DNA of 64,000 bases from Lachnoclostridium sp. Marseille-P6806 (GCF_900625025.1 NZ_LR130575.1:1-64000); one strand, 5' to 3'; positions 43,179 through 52,423 are shown, counted from the first letter of the stretch. A program made the numbers and translations. Notes: generated by a model not told the origin, from the letters alone.

Positions 43179-44480
43179 ATGACAAATACAGGGATGATTG
43201 GGATCGATATCGGTAACTATCGGATGAAGCTCGTGTCTGTCGAGCGGGGTGCGCTCCGGCAGGCAGTCTGCGTGGAGCTTCCCGATGGCATGGTAAGAGA
43301 CGGGCGCATCGTGGCATATTCGGCCATGACGGATTTTCTGAAAGAGACGCTGCGTGAAAAGCGGCTTCGCTTCCGGCGCGCGGCGGTGGCGCTTCCCCCG
43401 GAGACGTACTATATCCGGCGGGTGAGGCTGCCGCGGATGACGGTTCGGCAGCTTGAGGTTAATCTTCCGTATGAATTTCACGACTACATCAGCGGTGATC
43501 CGGGCCGCTATGTTTATGATTACGCCGTTCTTTCCATGGACGAGGGCAATATGGATCTGATCGCCTGCGCCGCGCCGAAAGATCTTGTGAACAATTACCG
43601 CGTGATGCTGCGCCGCGCGGGGATCCGGCTGGTGAAGCTGGTTCCTGATGTTCTGGCGATCGGCACGATACTGTACCATCCGGAGCGCATGACGGATCCC
43701 GCAAAGACAAAGGCGGAGCTCCGGGCGGAGCGCAAAGCCCGCAGGAAAGAGGAGAAGCTTGCACAGTCGGAGCAGAGCCGGATCAAGAGAGAACAGAAAG
43801 AAGAGGAGAAGAGAAAGCGGAAAGCCGCTGAGCGGGAGGCGAGAAAGCTCGCGCGGAGCGGCTTCACCGTCACGGAAGAGGATTCCAGAGAGACCGACGC
43901 CATACCCGTCACGGGAGCGCTTTCGGCCTCATTCGGCGTGGCGCCAGCGGAAAAAGAGACCACGCAGGGAGCCGGAGCCGCGGGAGCAGATCGGAATCCT
44001 CAGCCTGCGCCGGAACGCTCCGGTCAGGATTACGCGGTGCTCGACATCGGCTACCGGAACACACAGCTTCACTTTTTCAGCGACGGAACCTATGAGATCA
44101 CCCGCACCATGGACGAGGGCGAGCGGTATTTTGCGGAGCTTCTCGCCGCGGACGAGGGGATGGATATTCATATCGCGCTGCTCAAGATCGAGAGCAATCA
44201 GGACGACGTTCTCGCCCGGCAGGAAATCGCGGACCGCATCGACGCATTTGCCACGGCGATCATGCGCGTCATGAACTTTTACAGCTACAACAATCCCCGC
44301 AACAGCATCGACCGGATCTATTACTTCGGCAGCGGTGCGAGGCTGACCCCGATTCTTTCGGCGGTGAGTCAGGCCTGTGAACTCCCGCTCGTTCCGCTTA
44401 CAGAGAGGATTCCGGGAACGGACGGAGACGGCGGGGAGCTGCTGTTCGGGCCGCAGGCCTACGGCGCGGTTCTGGGGTAG
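43179..44480 (+). CDS. pilM: PilM-type actin-like pilus assembly protein with a charged insert
   Basis: 433 residues. The actin-like ATPase fold is recognisable from MIGIDIGNYRMKLVSV, AAVALPPETYYIRRV, LPYEFHDYI, YAVLDIGYRNTQLHFF and YYFGSGARLTPI. PilM normally runs ~350 residues; here ~110 extra residues (about 172-282) interrupt the fold. They hold a lysine/arginine/glutamate coiled stretch (AERKARRKEEKLAQSEQSR) and then a low-complexity linker. PilM binds the cytoplasmic tail of PilN and the pilus motor. The ATG at 43179 has GAGGG 6 bases upstream. Confidence 0.88.
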   Translation: MTNTGMIGIDIGNYRMKLVSVERGALRQAVCVELPDGMVRDGRIVAYSAMTDFLKETLREKRLRFRRAAVALPPETYYIRRVRLPRMTVRQLEVNLPYEFHDYISGDPGRYVYDYAVLSMDEGNMDLIACAAPKDLVNNYRVMLRRAGIRLVKLVPDVLAIGTILYHPERMTDPAKTKAELRAERKARRKEEKLAQSEQSRIKREQKEEEKRKRKAAEREARKLARSGFTVTEEDSRETDAIPVTGALSASFGVAPAEKETTQGAGAAGADRNPQPAPERSGQDYAVLDIGYRNTQLHFFSDGTYEITRTMDEGERYFAELLAADEGMDIHIALLKIESNQDDVLARQEIADRIDAFATAIMRVMNFYSYNNPRNSIDRIYYFGSGARLTPILSAVSQACELPLVPLTERIPGTDGDGGELLFGPQAYGAVLG

Positions 44481-44496
44481 GGCAAAGGAGGGTGTT

Positions 44497-45126
44497 TTGT
44501 CAGTTTTACAGCGGGAAATCGGCGCGGGAGGAAAACTCCCGAGGAAAACGTCGGTCAATCTTTATATTGTGGAAAGCCATCTGAAAGAGAATATGCTTGC
44601 ACTGGCGCTGTTTGCGGTCTTTGTGGGCGTTCTCGCCCTGTTTGTCCGTTTCTTTGTGACGGCGCCGTATGCCGAGCTGAGCCGCAGAGAGCGGCATTAC
44701 CGGGACACACAGGCCATACTCAGCGGGATCCGGGAGCAGAACGAAAATTATGAAGAGGTTCGCGCGCAGTACAGCCGCTACGGAAACGGCTATCTGAATG
44801 AGGAAGAGAGCGCGGAGCAGGACCGGATGGTGATACTCGGGATCGTGGAGGAGCAGCTCCTCACGGCTGGCGCGCTGCAGACCATTTCTGTCAGCGGCAA
44901 TACGGTGGCGCTCACGATCAACAACAGCCGGCTCGGAAACGTAGCGGAGATCGTCTCGGCGCTGGAGGAGAACGAGGCGGTGGAGTACGCGACGGTCATG
45001 AATTCTTCGACGGAGGAGGATCCCTATCGGAGACCCGGTGCGGAGGAGGAAAAGCCGGCGGCGGAGAAAAACGTGATTTCCACCATGACGATTACGTTCC
45101 GGGACGCGGTTCCGGAGCTGAACTAA
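44497..45126 (+). CDS. pilN: PilN-like pilus alignment protein
   Basis: 209 residues from TTG 44497, which has GGAGGG 5 bases upstream. The N-terminus KTSVNLYIVESHLKENM resembles the INLLP-type PilM-binding tail. One membrane helix (~residues 36-55) and a coiled coil follow (ELSRRERHYRDTQAILSGIREQNENYEEVRAQY), then a ferredoxin-like domain with LQTISVSGNTVALTI. It sits between pilM and the PilO-like gene, as in classical pilMNO sets. Identity rests on order and topology more than on sequence. Confidence 0.78.
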   Translation: MSVLQREIGAGGKLPRKTSVNLYIVESHLKENMLALALFAVFVGVLALFVRFFVTAPYAELSRRERHYRDTQAILSGIREQNENYEEVRAQYSRYGNGYLNEEESAEQDRMVILGIVEEQLLTAGALQTISVSGNTVALTINNSRLGNVAEIVSALEENEAVEYATVMNSSTEEDPYRRPGAEEEKPAAEKNVISTMTITFRDAVPELN

Positions 45127-45140
45127 GGAGGCGGGACATC

Positions 45141-45827
45141 ATGCTGAGCCGGGAATTTACAAAGAAAGAGATCGCGCTGCTGCTGTTTCTTGTCGCGCTT
45201 CTGATGGGGCTTCTGTATTACCAGTTCGTCTATACGGACATCCGGACCCGGGAGCTGTCTCTTGATACCGCCTCTCTGGAGGATGAGATCATGCTGGAGG
45301 AGGCAAAGGCGGCGCGGATCGAGGCGATGCAGGCGGAGATTCTCACAAATCAGGGCGGACAGGCTACGGGCGTTGTGGAAACTTACAACAATCTCAAGCG
45401 CGAGATCGCCATGCTGAACGATATCTTTTCGGAGGCCGAGACGTTTCAGCTTGCTTTTGACCAGGCGGTTGCAGACGGAGACGCGGTGCGCCGGGGAATA
45501 CGCTGCAGCTTTACGGCGCGGGACTATACGTCGGCGAAAAAGATGATCGAGGCGCTCCATGACAGCAAATACCGCTGCCTCATCCGTGAGCTGACCATCA
45601 CATCGCGCAATGATCTGGTCTATAAGGACGGGGCGAGGGGTGTGCTGGACCTTGACGAGGGACCGGTTGCCGTCGATCTCAAGGTGACATTCTTCGAGAC
45701 GCTGTACGGAGCCTCGACCACAGACGGACTGCTGTTCGAGAAAAAGAAGGGCGCGGCGCCGCAGGAGAGTCTCACCGATCAGCTTGCGGCCTCACGGGAG
45801 GCCACAGAGAGTATCGGCCTGCAATAG
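45141..45827 (+). CDS. pilO: PilO-like pilus alignment protein
   Basis: 228 residues. A short cytoplasmic start (MLSREFTKKE), one membrane helix (IALLLFLVALLMGLLYYQFVY), a coiled coil (LEDEIMLEEAKAARIEAMQAEI) and a C-terminal domain (CSFTARDYTSAKKMIEALHDS, VDLKVTFFETLYG) match PilO layout. TAAGGAGG stands 9 bases before the ATG. It should pair with the PilN-like protein upstream to link the platform and the filament. Confidence 0.78.
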   Translation: MLSREFTKKEIALLLFLVALLMGLLYYQFVYTDIRTRELSLDTASLEDEIMLEEAKAARIEAMQAEILTNQGGQATGVVETYNNLKREIAMLNDIFSEAETFQLAFDQAVADGDAVRRGIRCSFTARDYTSAKKMIEALHDSKYRCLIRELTITSRNDLVYKDGARGVLDLDEGPVAVDLKVTFFETLYGASTTDGLLFEKKKGAAPQESLTDQLAASREATESIGLQ

Positions 45828-45882
45828 GCATAGGAAAAGGAGTCCTCTGCCCGCGGCAGGGATATCACTTTGGAGGACGGCA

Positions 45883-47565
45883 ATGAAGCAGAAACGACTT
45901 GGCGATATGCTGATCGCCCAGAATCTTATCACCGAGGAGCAGCTTACGGAGGCTCTGGCCAAACAGAAAAAGAGCAGGGAGAGACTCGGTGCGGTTCTCA
46001 TCGCGGAGGGCTTCATTACCGAGACGCAGCTTATGGAGGCGCTGAAGGATCAGCTCGGCATCGACTATATTGATCTGAACAGCTACAACATCGATCCGGA
46101 GATGGCGCGCTTCATTCCCAGGGCGCTCGCGAAATCGGCGGAGATCGTTCCTGTCAAGGCGGTGAAGGACTCTCTGTTCCTCGCCATGGCGGATCCGATG
46201 AACTTCATGGCGATCGAACAGGCGGGTGATACCTCGCACCGGCGTGTCGTCCCGATGATCGCTTCGCGGCGTGCGGTAAATCATGCCATCAGCATTCTCT
46301 ACGAGAATGTCGGCGCGGCCGAGGCCATGGCGCAGATGCGTGAGGAGGCGGGCTTCCGCGAAGGAACCGTGGATGCGGCGGCCGAAAGCCCAGAGGAAGA
46401 GGGCCCGACCATTCGCCTTGTGAATTCTATCCTTGAGCGCGCCTATGTGGAAAACTGCTCTGACATCCATATCGAGCCGACCGAGGGGGACATGGTGATC
46501 CGCATGCGCATCGACGGCCGGCTCCACAAGGTGCTGACGATTCCTCCGGATCTGAAAGATTCTGTGATTTCCCGCCTCAAGGTCATGGCGCGGCTTGATA
46601 TCGTCGAGCGCCGAATTCCGCAGGATGGTCGTATCCGGATGAAGCTGAAGGACCATGACACGGACATGCGTGTCAACACGATTCCGACCATTTACGGCGA
46701 GAAGCTCTGCATCCGTCTTCTCGGCAGGGATGACCGCCTGCTGAGCCGCTCCGGCATCGGCATGATCTTCCCGGAGGACAATGCGAAAGTGGACCGTCTG
46801 CTTTCCAATACCAGCGGCGTGATTATGATTGTCGGTCCCACAGGCTCGGGAAAGACCTCTACCATGTTCACGCTGATCAAGGAGCTTTTGAGCGAGAGTA
46901 CCAATCTGGTGACGCTTGAGGATCCGGTGGAGTACAACATTCCCGGCGCTACGCAGGTTCAGATCAATGAAAAGGTGGGGCTTACCTTTGCCTCCGGGCT
47001 CCGCGCGATCCTGCGTCAGGATCCGGATATTATCTGCGTCGGGGAGATCCGCGACGGAGAAACGGCGGAGATCGCCATGCGTGCCGCCATCACGGGGCAT
47101 CTCGTGATCACGACCGTACACACGGAGGACGCGGTCACGGCGATCGACCGTCTGAAGGATATGAAGGTTGAGCCCTATCTCATCGCTGCGGGGCTGCGGG
47201 GTATCATTTCCCAGCGCCTGCTCCGCCGCGTCTGCGAGAAATGCAGAAAGACCGCCGTGCCGGACGAAAAGACACTGGAGCTGTCCGGGCTTTCCCGCCG
47301 GCCGGGGCGCATTTTTTACCGGGGAGAGGGCTGCGACAACTGCTTCAGCACCGGGTACCGCGGGCGGATTGGCGCGTTTGAAATTCTTGTCATGAACGAC
47401 CGGCTGCGGCGCTGCATCACCTCGGGCGGGGACAAGCAGACGTTCCGCGAGCTGGCCAAGGAGTCGGGAGGGTATATCACCATGCTCGAGAACGCGGACC
47501 GCCTCGTGGAGCAGGGAATCACGACCGTCGAGGAGGTCTGCCGCACGATCGCGGCGACAGACTGA
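45883..47565 (+). CDS. pilB: Type IV pilus extension ATPase PilB
   Basis: 560 residues. The N-terminal MshEN/T2SSE domain (KRLGDMLIAQNLITEEQLTEAL, LKDQLGIDYIDL) can bind cyclic di-GMP in some relatives. It is followed by the secretion ATPase with Walker A GPTGSGKT (318-325), the Asp box TLEDPVEY, Walker B DPDIICVGEIRD, the His box TGHLVITTVHTED, and the four-cysteine zinc site CEKC/CDNC. It powers pilin polymerisation. GGAGG lies 7 bases before the ATG. A diguanylate cyclase gene in the same window makes cyclic di-GMP input plausible. Confidence 0.95.
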   Translation: MKQKRLGDMLIAQNLITEEQLTEALAKQKKSRERLGAVLIAEGFITETQLMEALKDQLGIDYIDLNSYNIDPEMARFIPRALAKSAEIVPVKAVKDSLFLAMADPMNFMAIEQAGDTSHRRVVPMIASRRAVNHAISILYENVGAAEAMAQMREEAGFREGTVDAAAESPEEEGPTIRLVNSILERAYVENCSDIHIEPTEGDMVIRMRIDGRLHKVLTIPPDLKDSVISRLKVMARLDIVERRIPQDGRIRMKLKDHDTDMRVNTIPTIYGEKLCIRLLGRDDRLLSRSGIGMIFPEDNAKVDRLLSNTSGVIMIVGPTGSGKTSTMFTLIKELLSESTNLVTLEDPVEYNIPGATQVQINEKVGLTFASGLRAILRQDPDIICVGEIRDGETAEIAMRAAITGHLVITTVHTEDAVTAIDRLKDMKVEPYLIAAGLRGIISQRLLRRVCEKCRKTAVPDEKTLELSGLSRRPGRIFYRGEGCDNCFSTGYRGRIGAFEILVMNDRLRRCITSGGDKQTFRELAKESGGYITMLENADRLVEQGITTVEEVCRTIAATD

Positions 47566-47667
47566 GGCCGCGGCAGAAGAAAAAACGTCGAGCACAGAGA
47601 GGGGATCCCGCGCAGGCGAATCCTCCGTGCGGATGCCGCGGAGAACGCGGCAATGGGTAACAGATAA

Positions 47668-48726
47668 ATGAACATGGATATCAAAGAGCTGGTGGCGCGG
47701 GCCGCGGCGCGGGGAGCGTCCGACATTCATCTGGTCGCGGGGCTCCCGCCCAAGATGAGGGTGGACGGCGCGCTGACAGAGCTTGCGGAGGAGAGCCTCT
47801 CCGCGGCGGACTGCGAGGAGCTGGCAGGGACGCTTGCGGGCGAGCGCGCCTTTGAGCGGATGGGGAACATTGGGGAGCTGGATTTTGCCGATACCATCGC
47901 GGGCGAGCGCGTCCGCGTCAATCTGTTCCGCCAGCAGGGCAGGGTTTCCGCGGCGCTCCGCATTCTCAGCAGCCGCATTCCGGAGCTGTCCTCGCTGGGG
48001 CTTCCCGCTGCGGTGGAGCGTTTTCCCGCCTGTAAAAAGGGCATCATCCTTGTCACGGGGGAAACCGGTTCGGGAAAATCCACGACGCTCGCCGCGATCC
48101 TCCAGCGCATCAATGAGACGCGGCCGGTGCATATCATTACGCTTGAGGATCCCATCGAGTATATTTATCAGCCCCGGCGCGCCGTCGTCAATCAGCGGGA
48201 GATCGGCACGGACACCCGCAGCTATGCGGACGGACTGCGGGCGGTGCTCCGCGAGGATCCCGACATCATTCTGATCGGCGAGATGCGCGACGCCGAGACC
48301 ATCGGAATCGCGCTCACCGCGGCGGAAACCGGCCACCTTGTGTTCGCGACGCTTCATACCAACTCGGCGCCGGATTCTGTCGACCGCATTGTCAGCGCGT
48401 TTCCGGCAGATCAGCAGCCGCAGATCCGGATGAAGCTCTCGACGACGCTCCGCGGCATCCTGTCGCAGCAGCTCGTGATGCGGCGGGGAGGGAGAGGACG
48501 CTGCGCCGCCTGCGAATGTATGATCAATACGCCGGCGATTGCCAATCTGATCCGGGAGGGAAAGACGCCGCAGATGTACACCAGCATGCTCGCCGGAACG
48601 GGAGCGGGAAGTCTTACCATGGATAATTGTCTGATTCAGCTCGCGTCCGACGGAAGCATCGAGAGGGAGACGGCGGCGGAGGCGGCGAATGATGCGGAAT
48701 ACGTGCGCAGGAAGCTGCTGATGTAG
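47668..48726 (+). CDS. pilT: Type IV pilus retraction ATPase PilT
   Basis: 352 residues. ARGASDIHLVAGLPPKMRVDG opens the PAS-like N domain; Walker A is GETGSGKST (131-139). Then come TLEDPIEY, DPDIILIGEMRDAETI, TGHLVFATLHTNSA and the PilT-specific AIRNLIRE-type motif (AIANLIREGKTPQMY). Retraction of pili gives twitching motility, surface sensing and DNA uptake. It lies 102 bases behind pilB with no strong ribosome binding site. Confidence 0.95.
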   Translation: MNMDIKELVARAAARGASDIHLVAGLPPKMRVDGALTELAEESLSAADCEELAGTLAGERAFERMGNIGELDFADTIAGERVRVNLFRQQGRVSAALRILSSRIPELSSLGLPAAVERFPACKKGIILVTGETGSGKSTTLAAILQRINETRPVHIITLEDPIEYIYQPRRAVVNQREIGTDTRSYADGLRAVLREDPDIILIGEMRDAETIGIALTAAETGHLVFATLHTNSAPDSVDRIVSAFPADQQPQIRMKLSTTLRGILSQQLVMRRGGRGRCAACECMINTPAIANLIREGKTPQMYTSMLAGTGAGSLTMDNCLIQLASDGSIERETAAEAANDAEYVRRKLLM

Positions 48727-48756
48727 CCCGGCCGGTGTTTGCAGGAGGTCACAGGA

Positions 48757-49968
48757 TTGCTGACATATAAATACAGAGCGCAGACAACGGAGGGGAAAGA
48801 GCTGCGGGGCATCGTGCAGGCGGTGGACGAATATGACGCGGTCCGCAGGATCCGGAGCGACGCGCCGATTATCATTGACCTGCAGCCGGTAAAAGAAAAG
48901 GGCGGCAGCATTCTTTCCATGGAGATCGGCGGGAACCGGGTCAGCCAGAAGAATCTTTCGATCGTATGCCGCCAGATCGCCATCGCGCTCCGCGCGGGGA
49001 TTCCGCTGGCGCGCTGTCTCGCCATGATCGGAGAGCAGACGCCGGACAAAATGCTCCGGCGAATGCTGACGGAGACGGCGGAGGATGTGGCGGCGGGAAA
49101 CAGCGTCGCCGACTGCATGGCGCGGAACTGCCCGGCGCTTCCCCCGACCTTTATCGAGACGATACGCGCCGGGGAGGACTCGGGAAACATAGAGCGTTCC
49201 TTTGCGGAGATGGCGGGCTATTATGAGAAGTCCTACCGGAATGCGGACCGGCTCCGGCAGGCCATGGCCTATCCGATTTTCGTCGTCGCCGTCGCCGTGG
49301 TCGTGCTGATCATTGTGATGGTAATGGTGGTGCCCGCGCTGACCCAGACCTTTGAGGATCTGGGCGGCGAGCTGCCGTTTATCACAAGGCTTCTCATTGC
49401 CGTTTCGCGCTTCTTCCGGAAATGGTGGGCGCTCATGGCGATTACGGCGCTGTTGCTGTATCTGGGAGTCACGGCGTTTTTCCGGACGGAGAGAGGAAGA
49501 GGTGTGCAGGGAAAGCTCCTCCTGCGTCTCCCGGTGCTGGGAAAGATCAACGTTATGAGCGGTTCTGCGCAGTTTGCTGCGACGCTTGGAATGCTCCTTA
49601 AATCGGGGCTCACGTTGAACACGGCGATCCCGACGACGGCAAGGACGATGAGCAATTATGTGCTGGGCCGGGATGTGGCCGGCATACAGGAGCGGATCGA
49701 GAGCGGACGTCCGCTGGGAGAGTGCATCCGGGACTGCGTATATTTCCCGAAGGTACTGCAGGAAATGTGCGCCATCGGAGAGGAGACCGGAGAGCTGGAC
49801 GAGACGCTCGACGTGATCGGCGATTTTTATACCAATGAAGCGGATATGGAGACCAAAAAAGCCATCGACAGACTGGAGCCGGCGCTCCTCATTCTGCTGG
49901 CCCTTTTCGCCGGCTTCATCGTTCTGGCGGTCTATCTGCCGATGTTCACAATGTACAACCTGATGTAG
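48757..49968 (+). CDS. pilC: Type IV pilus inner-membrane platform protein PilC
   Basis: 403 residues from TTG 48757, with GGAGGT 9 bases upstream. TYKYRAQTTEGKELRG is the typical N-terminus. The two T2SSF repeats show FCRQLAIAL-type (VCRQIAIALRAGIPLARCLAMI) and FAATLGMLLKSGLTL segments, with ETGELDETLDVIGDFYTNEAD near the end. Three membrane helices are present. It receives the torque of PilB and PilT. A 311-base gap with a compound repeat and the pilin promoter follows. Confidence 0.95.
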   Translation: MLTYKYRAQTTEGKELRGIVQAVDEYDAVRRIRSDAPIIIDLQPVKEKGGSILSMEIGGNRVSQKNLSIVCRQIAIALRAGIPLARCLAMIGEQTPDKMLRRMLTETAEDVAAGNSVADCMARNCPALPPTFIETIRAGEDSGNIERSFAEMAGYYEKSYRNADRLRQAMAYPIFVVAVAVVVLIIVMVMVVPALTQTFEDLGGELPFITRLLIAVSRFFRKWWALMAITALLLYLGVTAFFRTERGRGVQGKLLLRLPVLGKINVMSGSAQFAATLGMLLKSGLTLNTAIPTTARTMSNYVLGRDVAGIQERIESGRPLGECIRDCVYFPKVLQEMCAIGEETGELDETLDVIGDFYTNEADMETKKAIDRLEPALLILLALFAGFIVLAVYLPMFTMYNLM

Positions 49969-49977
49969 GCGCTGCGG

Positions 49978-50156
49978 CCGCTTCGCGGCCTGCTCATGCG
50001 TTTTGCTCAGCACCCCTCATTCGCAGCCGCTTCGCGGCCTGCTCATGCGGCGGCCAGAGCGGCTGCGCCGCTTGTCCACCCCGGAGAAAATCGCGCAATC
50101 GGTCTGAAATGCAGGCATTTCATCCTCGATTTTGGAATTTCCCCCGGGGTGCTGAG
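49978..50156. repeat. Compound repeat between pilC and the major pilin gene
   Basis: A 23-base direct repeat starting CCGCTTCGCGGCCTGCTC occurs at 49978-50000 and 50027-50049. An 11-bp inverted repeat CTCAGCACCCC/GGGGTGCTGAG (50006-50016 with 50146-50156) spans the region. A nested long hairpin pairs CACCCCGG (50077-50084) with CCGGGGTG (50144-50151), AAAATCG with CGATTTT, and TGAAATGC with GCATTTCA. The outer and nested arms share bases, so the two structures exclude each other. Apart from this and the promoter, the 311-base gap holds nothing I can identify. Confidence 0.8.
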
Positions 50157-50186
50157 ATAATATATCAAATGTCAATGGAAAGGGTA

Positions 50187-50215
50187 TTGGTATTTTCCCC
50201 GGACAATGCTATATT
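50187..50215 (+). promoter_or_regulatory. Promoter of the major pilin gene
   Basis: TTGGTA (50187-50192), a 17-base spacer and TATATT (50210-50215) preceded by TGC give a strong extended -10 promoter. A leader of about 60 bases leads to the pilin ATG. A separate strong promoter fits the need for much more pilin than assembly protein. Confidence 0.7.
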
Positions 50216-50279
50216 AGAGACGGTACAGCAACCTTAAAAAACAAATATCAAATAGTTGCAGGAGAAAGGGAATCAGGTC

Positions 50280-50717
50280 ATGTTCAGGAAAATCAGGGAA
50301 AACAGAGAGGGCTTCACACTGGCTGAGCTTCTTATCGTCGTCGCCATCATCGGCGTGCTGGTCGCAGTGTCGATCCCGATCTTTACGGCGCAGCTCGAGA
50401 AAGCGAGAGAGGCGACGGATATGGCGAACATGCGAGCGGCCAAGGCGGCTGCGGTCACGGCGTATCTCACCGAGGATACGGCGCTGGCGGTCGGTTCGGC
50501 GCAGGCAGGTGCAGTAGATCTTTATTATGATGCGAACAACGGCGTGCTGAAGACCGCGGCGGCGGGCATTGCCAAGTACGGCAAGGGAACGACGGCAGAC
50601 GGCGGTCAGGCCCCTGCGGACGGCTACATGGGCTATCAGGGAAATACCGACGCAAAGGATAAGATTCTCAAGGTGACGGTAGCACAGGATGGTTCCATTA
50701 CCGAGGCATGGCAGTAA
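50280..50717 (+). CDS. pilA: Major type IV pilin
   Basis: 145 residues. An 11-residue leader ends in Gly11, and the mature protein would begin FTLAELLIVVAIIGVLVAV with Glu at +5, the perfect class III prepilin signal. The helix continues IPIFTAQLEKAREATDMANMRAAKAAA. The globular part is small and Ala/Gly-rich, with no cysteines for a disulfide. Own promoter upstream and a strong terminator 33 bases downstream. Its size and expression signals mark it as the main subunit. Confidence 0.93.
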   Translation: MFRKIRENREGFTLAELLIVVAIIGVLVAVSIPIFTAQLEKAREATDMANMRAAKAAAVTAYLTEDTALAVGSAQAGAVDLYYDANNGVLKTAAAGIAKYGKGTTADGGQAPADGYMGYQGNTDAKDKILKVTVAQDGSITEAWQ

Positions 50718-50750
50718 GCCAGCGGCTGGTTCCGGTTCCTTTTGCGGAGG

Positions 50751-50785
50751 CCCCTCCCGGAAAGCGTGCTTTCCGGGAGGGGTTT
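50751..50785 (+). terminator. Strong terminator after the major pilin
   Basis: A 15-bp perfect stem (CCCCTCCCGGAAAGC with GCTTTCCGGGAGGGG) with a 2-base loop is followed by TTTGCTG. The short T-run suggests partial termination, letting some transcripts continue into the minor pilin genes. Confidence 0.8.
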
Positions 50786-50859
50786 GCTGTATTCCGCTCC
50801 GGTTTTCTCTGTGGGGCGTTCGTATCGCTCCCTGTCGGAGATTTGCGGAGAACAGTGGC

Positions 50860-52041
50860 ATGAGAGATAATATTTATATTATGAGGAGGAAAGACGACAC
50901 ACTGCGCGCGCGCGCGAGGACGGCGCGGAAGCTGGAATCCGAGAGCGGGGCGACGCTGCTGATGGCGCTCCTCTTTTTTGTGCTCTGCGCGGCGGTCGGC
51001 TCGGTGATACTCACCGCGGCGACGATCGCCTCGGGCAGGATCAGCGCCCTCGCGCAGAGCGATCAGAGATACTACAATACGGCGTCCGCCGCCGATGTTC
51101 TGGCCACGCAGATCAGCGGGCAGAGCGTCTCGGTCGGCGAGCGCCGGATCCGCGCGGAGCTCTCGTGGTCGGTGATCCGCAGGGAGAGGGATGAGAACGG
51201 TGATCTCCGGGAGGATGAGAACGGGGAGCCCGTGACGACCAGCAACTCCTATGGCTGCGAGTACGAGCTGTTTCTCGGCCCGGAGCTCATGAAGGACGAG
51301 GGCTGGGACGACGGGAGCTGGGATTCGCAGATCATTGATGCGCGGACGCCGGTGATGCTCTCGTATCTGGAGCGTGGCTATTATATGCTGTACAACGCGG
51401 ATCCGAGGATTTATGCCGGCGGGAGCGGCGCGTCAAAGGCGGATATCTATGCTTCGCTTCCGCTTGACGCCTCGGTCCGGGGCGCGCTTCTTTCCTCCTC
51501 GGAGGCGGATATGCTTGCGGGCCTTTCCGCACGGATGCGTGAGGACGGTGCGCTGGATTCGGTTCTCTCTTCGGAGGCGGAGAGCGCGTTCGGGACGCTT
51601 CTCCCCGCATCTGCAGAGGCAAGGGTGATCGAGGAGCTGATCGTCACACCCGAGACGGGGGAGGCGCAGCTTACGCCCGTCAGCGTCTACGCGGTGATGG
51701 ATCACGCCGGGGAGATCCGCATGGATGTCTACACGGAGTCCGGGGGTGATGCGATGAGCCGGAGCGCCGGCTCCGTCTATATGCAGCTCCTGTTTGAAAA
51801 GGACAGCGAGAGGACGGAGACGCTGCGCGTCTATGACCGGACATGGAACAGTCAGAATGAAGCGGCGCTCGAGGACGATGAATTTTCGGACACGGACGAC
51901 ATCATCATTGTGGGACGGCAGATACACATTTCCCGCTATGACAAGAAGACGACGGCGTCATGGAAATACGCGGGGGCGACGAGGGAGCTCCGTGCGGAGC
52001 TGAAAAAGGAAAATGAGGGACGTGCGGAAATCACTTACTGA
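50860..52041 (+). CDS. Minor pilin-like protein lacking Glu5 (PilX/GspK-like)
   Basis: 393 residues. ESESG is followed by a hydrophobic helix (ATLLMALLFFVLCAAVGSVIL) and then YYNTASAADVLATQISGQ, a pattern seen in PilX/GspK-type pilins. Position +5 after the glycine is Met, not Glu; GspK-like tip pilins also lack Glu5. The large outer domain is rich in Asp, Glu, Ser and Tyr. Start ATG 50860 has GGAG 9 bases upstream; ATG 50881 is an alternative. It overlaps the next gene by 29 bases. Confidence 0.78.
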   Translation: MRDNIYIMRRKDDTLRARARTARKLESESGATLLMALLFFVLCAAVGSVILTAATIASGRISALAQSDQRYYNTASAADVLATQISGQSVSVGERRIRAELSWSVIRRERDENGDLREDENGEPVTTSNSYGCEYELFLGPELMKDEGWDDGSWDSQIIDARTPVMLSYLERGYYMLYNADPRIYAGGSGASKADIYASLPLDASVRGALLSSSEADMLAGLSARMREDGALDSVLSSEAESAFGTLLPASAEARVIEELIVTPETGEAQLTPVSVYAVMDHAGEIRMDVYTESGGDAMSRSAGSVYMQLLFEKDSERTETLRVYDRTWNSQNEAALEDDEFSDTDDIIIVGRQIHISRYDKKTTASWKYAGATRELRAELKKENEGRAEITY

Positions 52042-52423
52042 AAACAAAATCATAAAGAAGCTCCGACAGGAGAGCGGCGAGTCGATTGCCGAGGTGCTGC
52101 TTGCCATTCTTGTGATCGCGCTCTCTCTGATGGCCTTTGTCTCGCTGCTTCAGGCCTCGCAGCGCATGATACTCCGGAGCGAGAAGCAGCTTGCCGGGTA
52201 CTACGAGGGGCTGAGCGGAATGGAGAGCCGGGCGGCTGCGTCGGCGGACGACACGGTCACGGCGGTCATGGTGACGAAGAAGAACAATCCGGCGCAGCAG
52301 GTCATGTTCCGCCGCGGCGTCGCGCTGAGCGGGCGCATCGAGGTGGATTCCTTTACGGACAGGCCGGCGGGCGGGGAACCGGATATTTCGGTGCCGGAGG
52401 TGTTTTCCTATGCGGGCAGATAA
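52013..52423 (+). CDS. Minor pilin (PilV/GspI-like)
   Basis: 136 residues. The leader ends in RQESG (Gly22), and the mature start ESIAEVLLAILVIALSLMAF has Glu at +5. A short outer domain follows. The order of an E5-less large pilin, a short pilin and a GspJ-like pilin resembles the GspI-J-K tip complex. It overlaps both neighbours, so the three genes are translated as a set. The exact start is unsure, since AGGA is very close to the ATG. Confidence 0.8.
   Translation: MRDVRKSLTENKIIKKLRQESGESIAEVLLAILVIALSLMAFVSLLQASQRMILRSEKQLAGYYEGLSGMESRAAASADDTVTAVMVTKKNNPAQQVMFRRGVALSGRIEVDSFTDRPAGGEPDISVPEVFSYAGR

Noticed and set aside
45865-50013. Long minus-strand frame (about 1380 codons) opposite pilB, pilT and pilC
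   Set aside because: It spans three recognised genes and their gaps, and its composition is that of an antisense shadow in GC-rich DNA.
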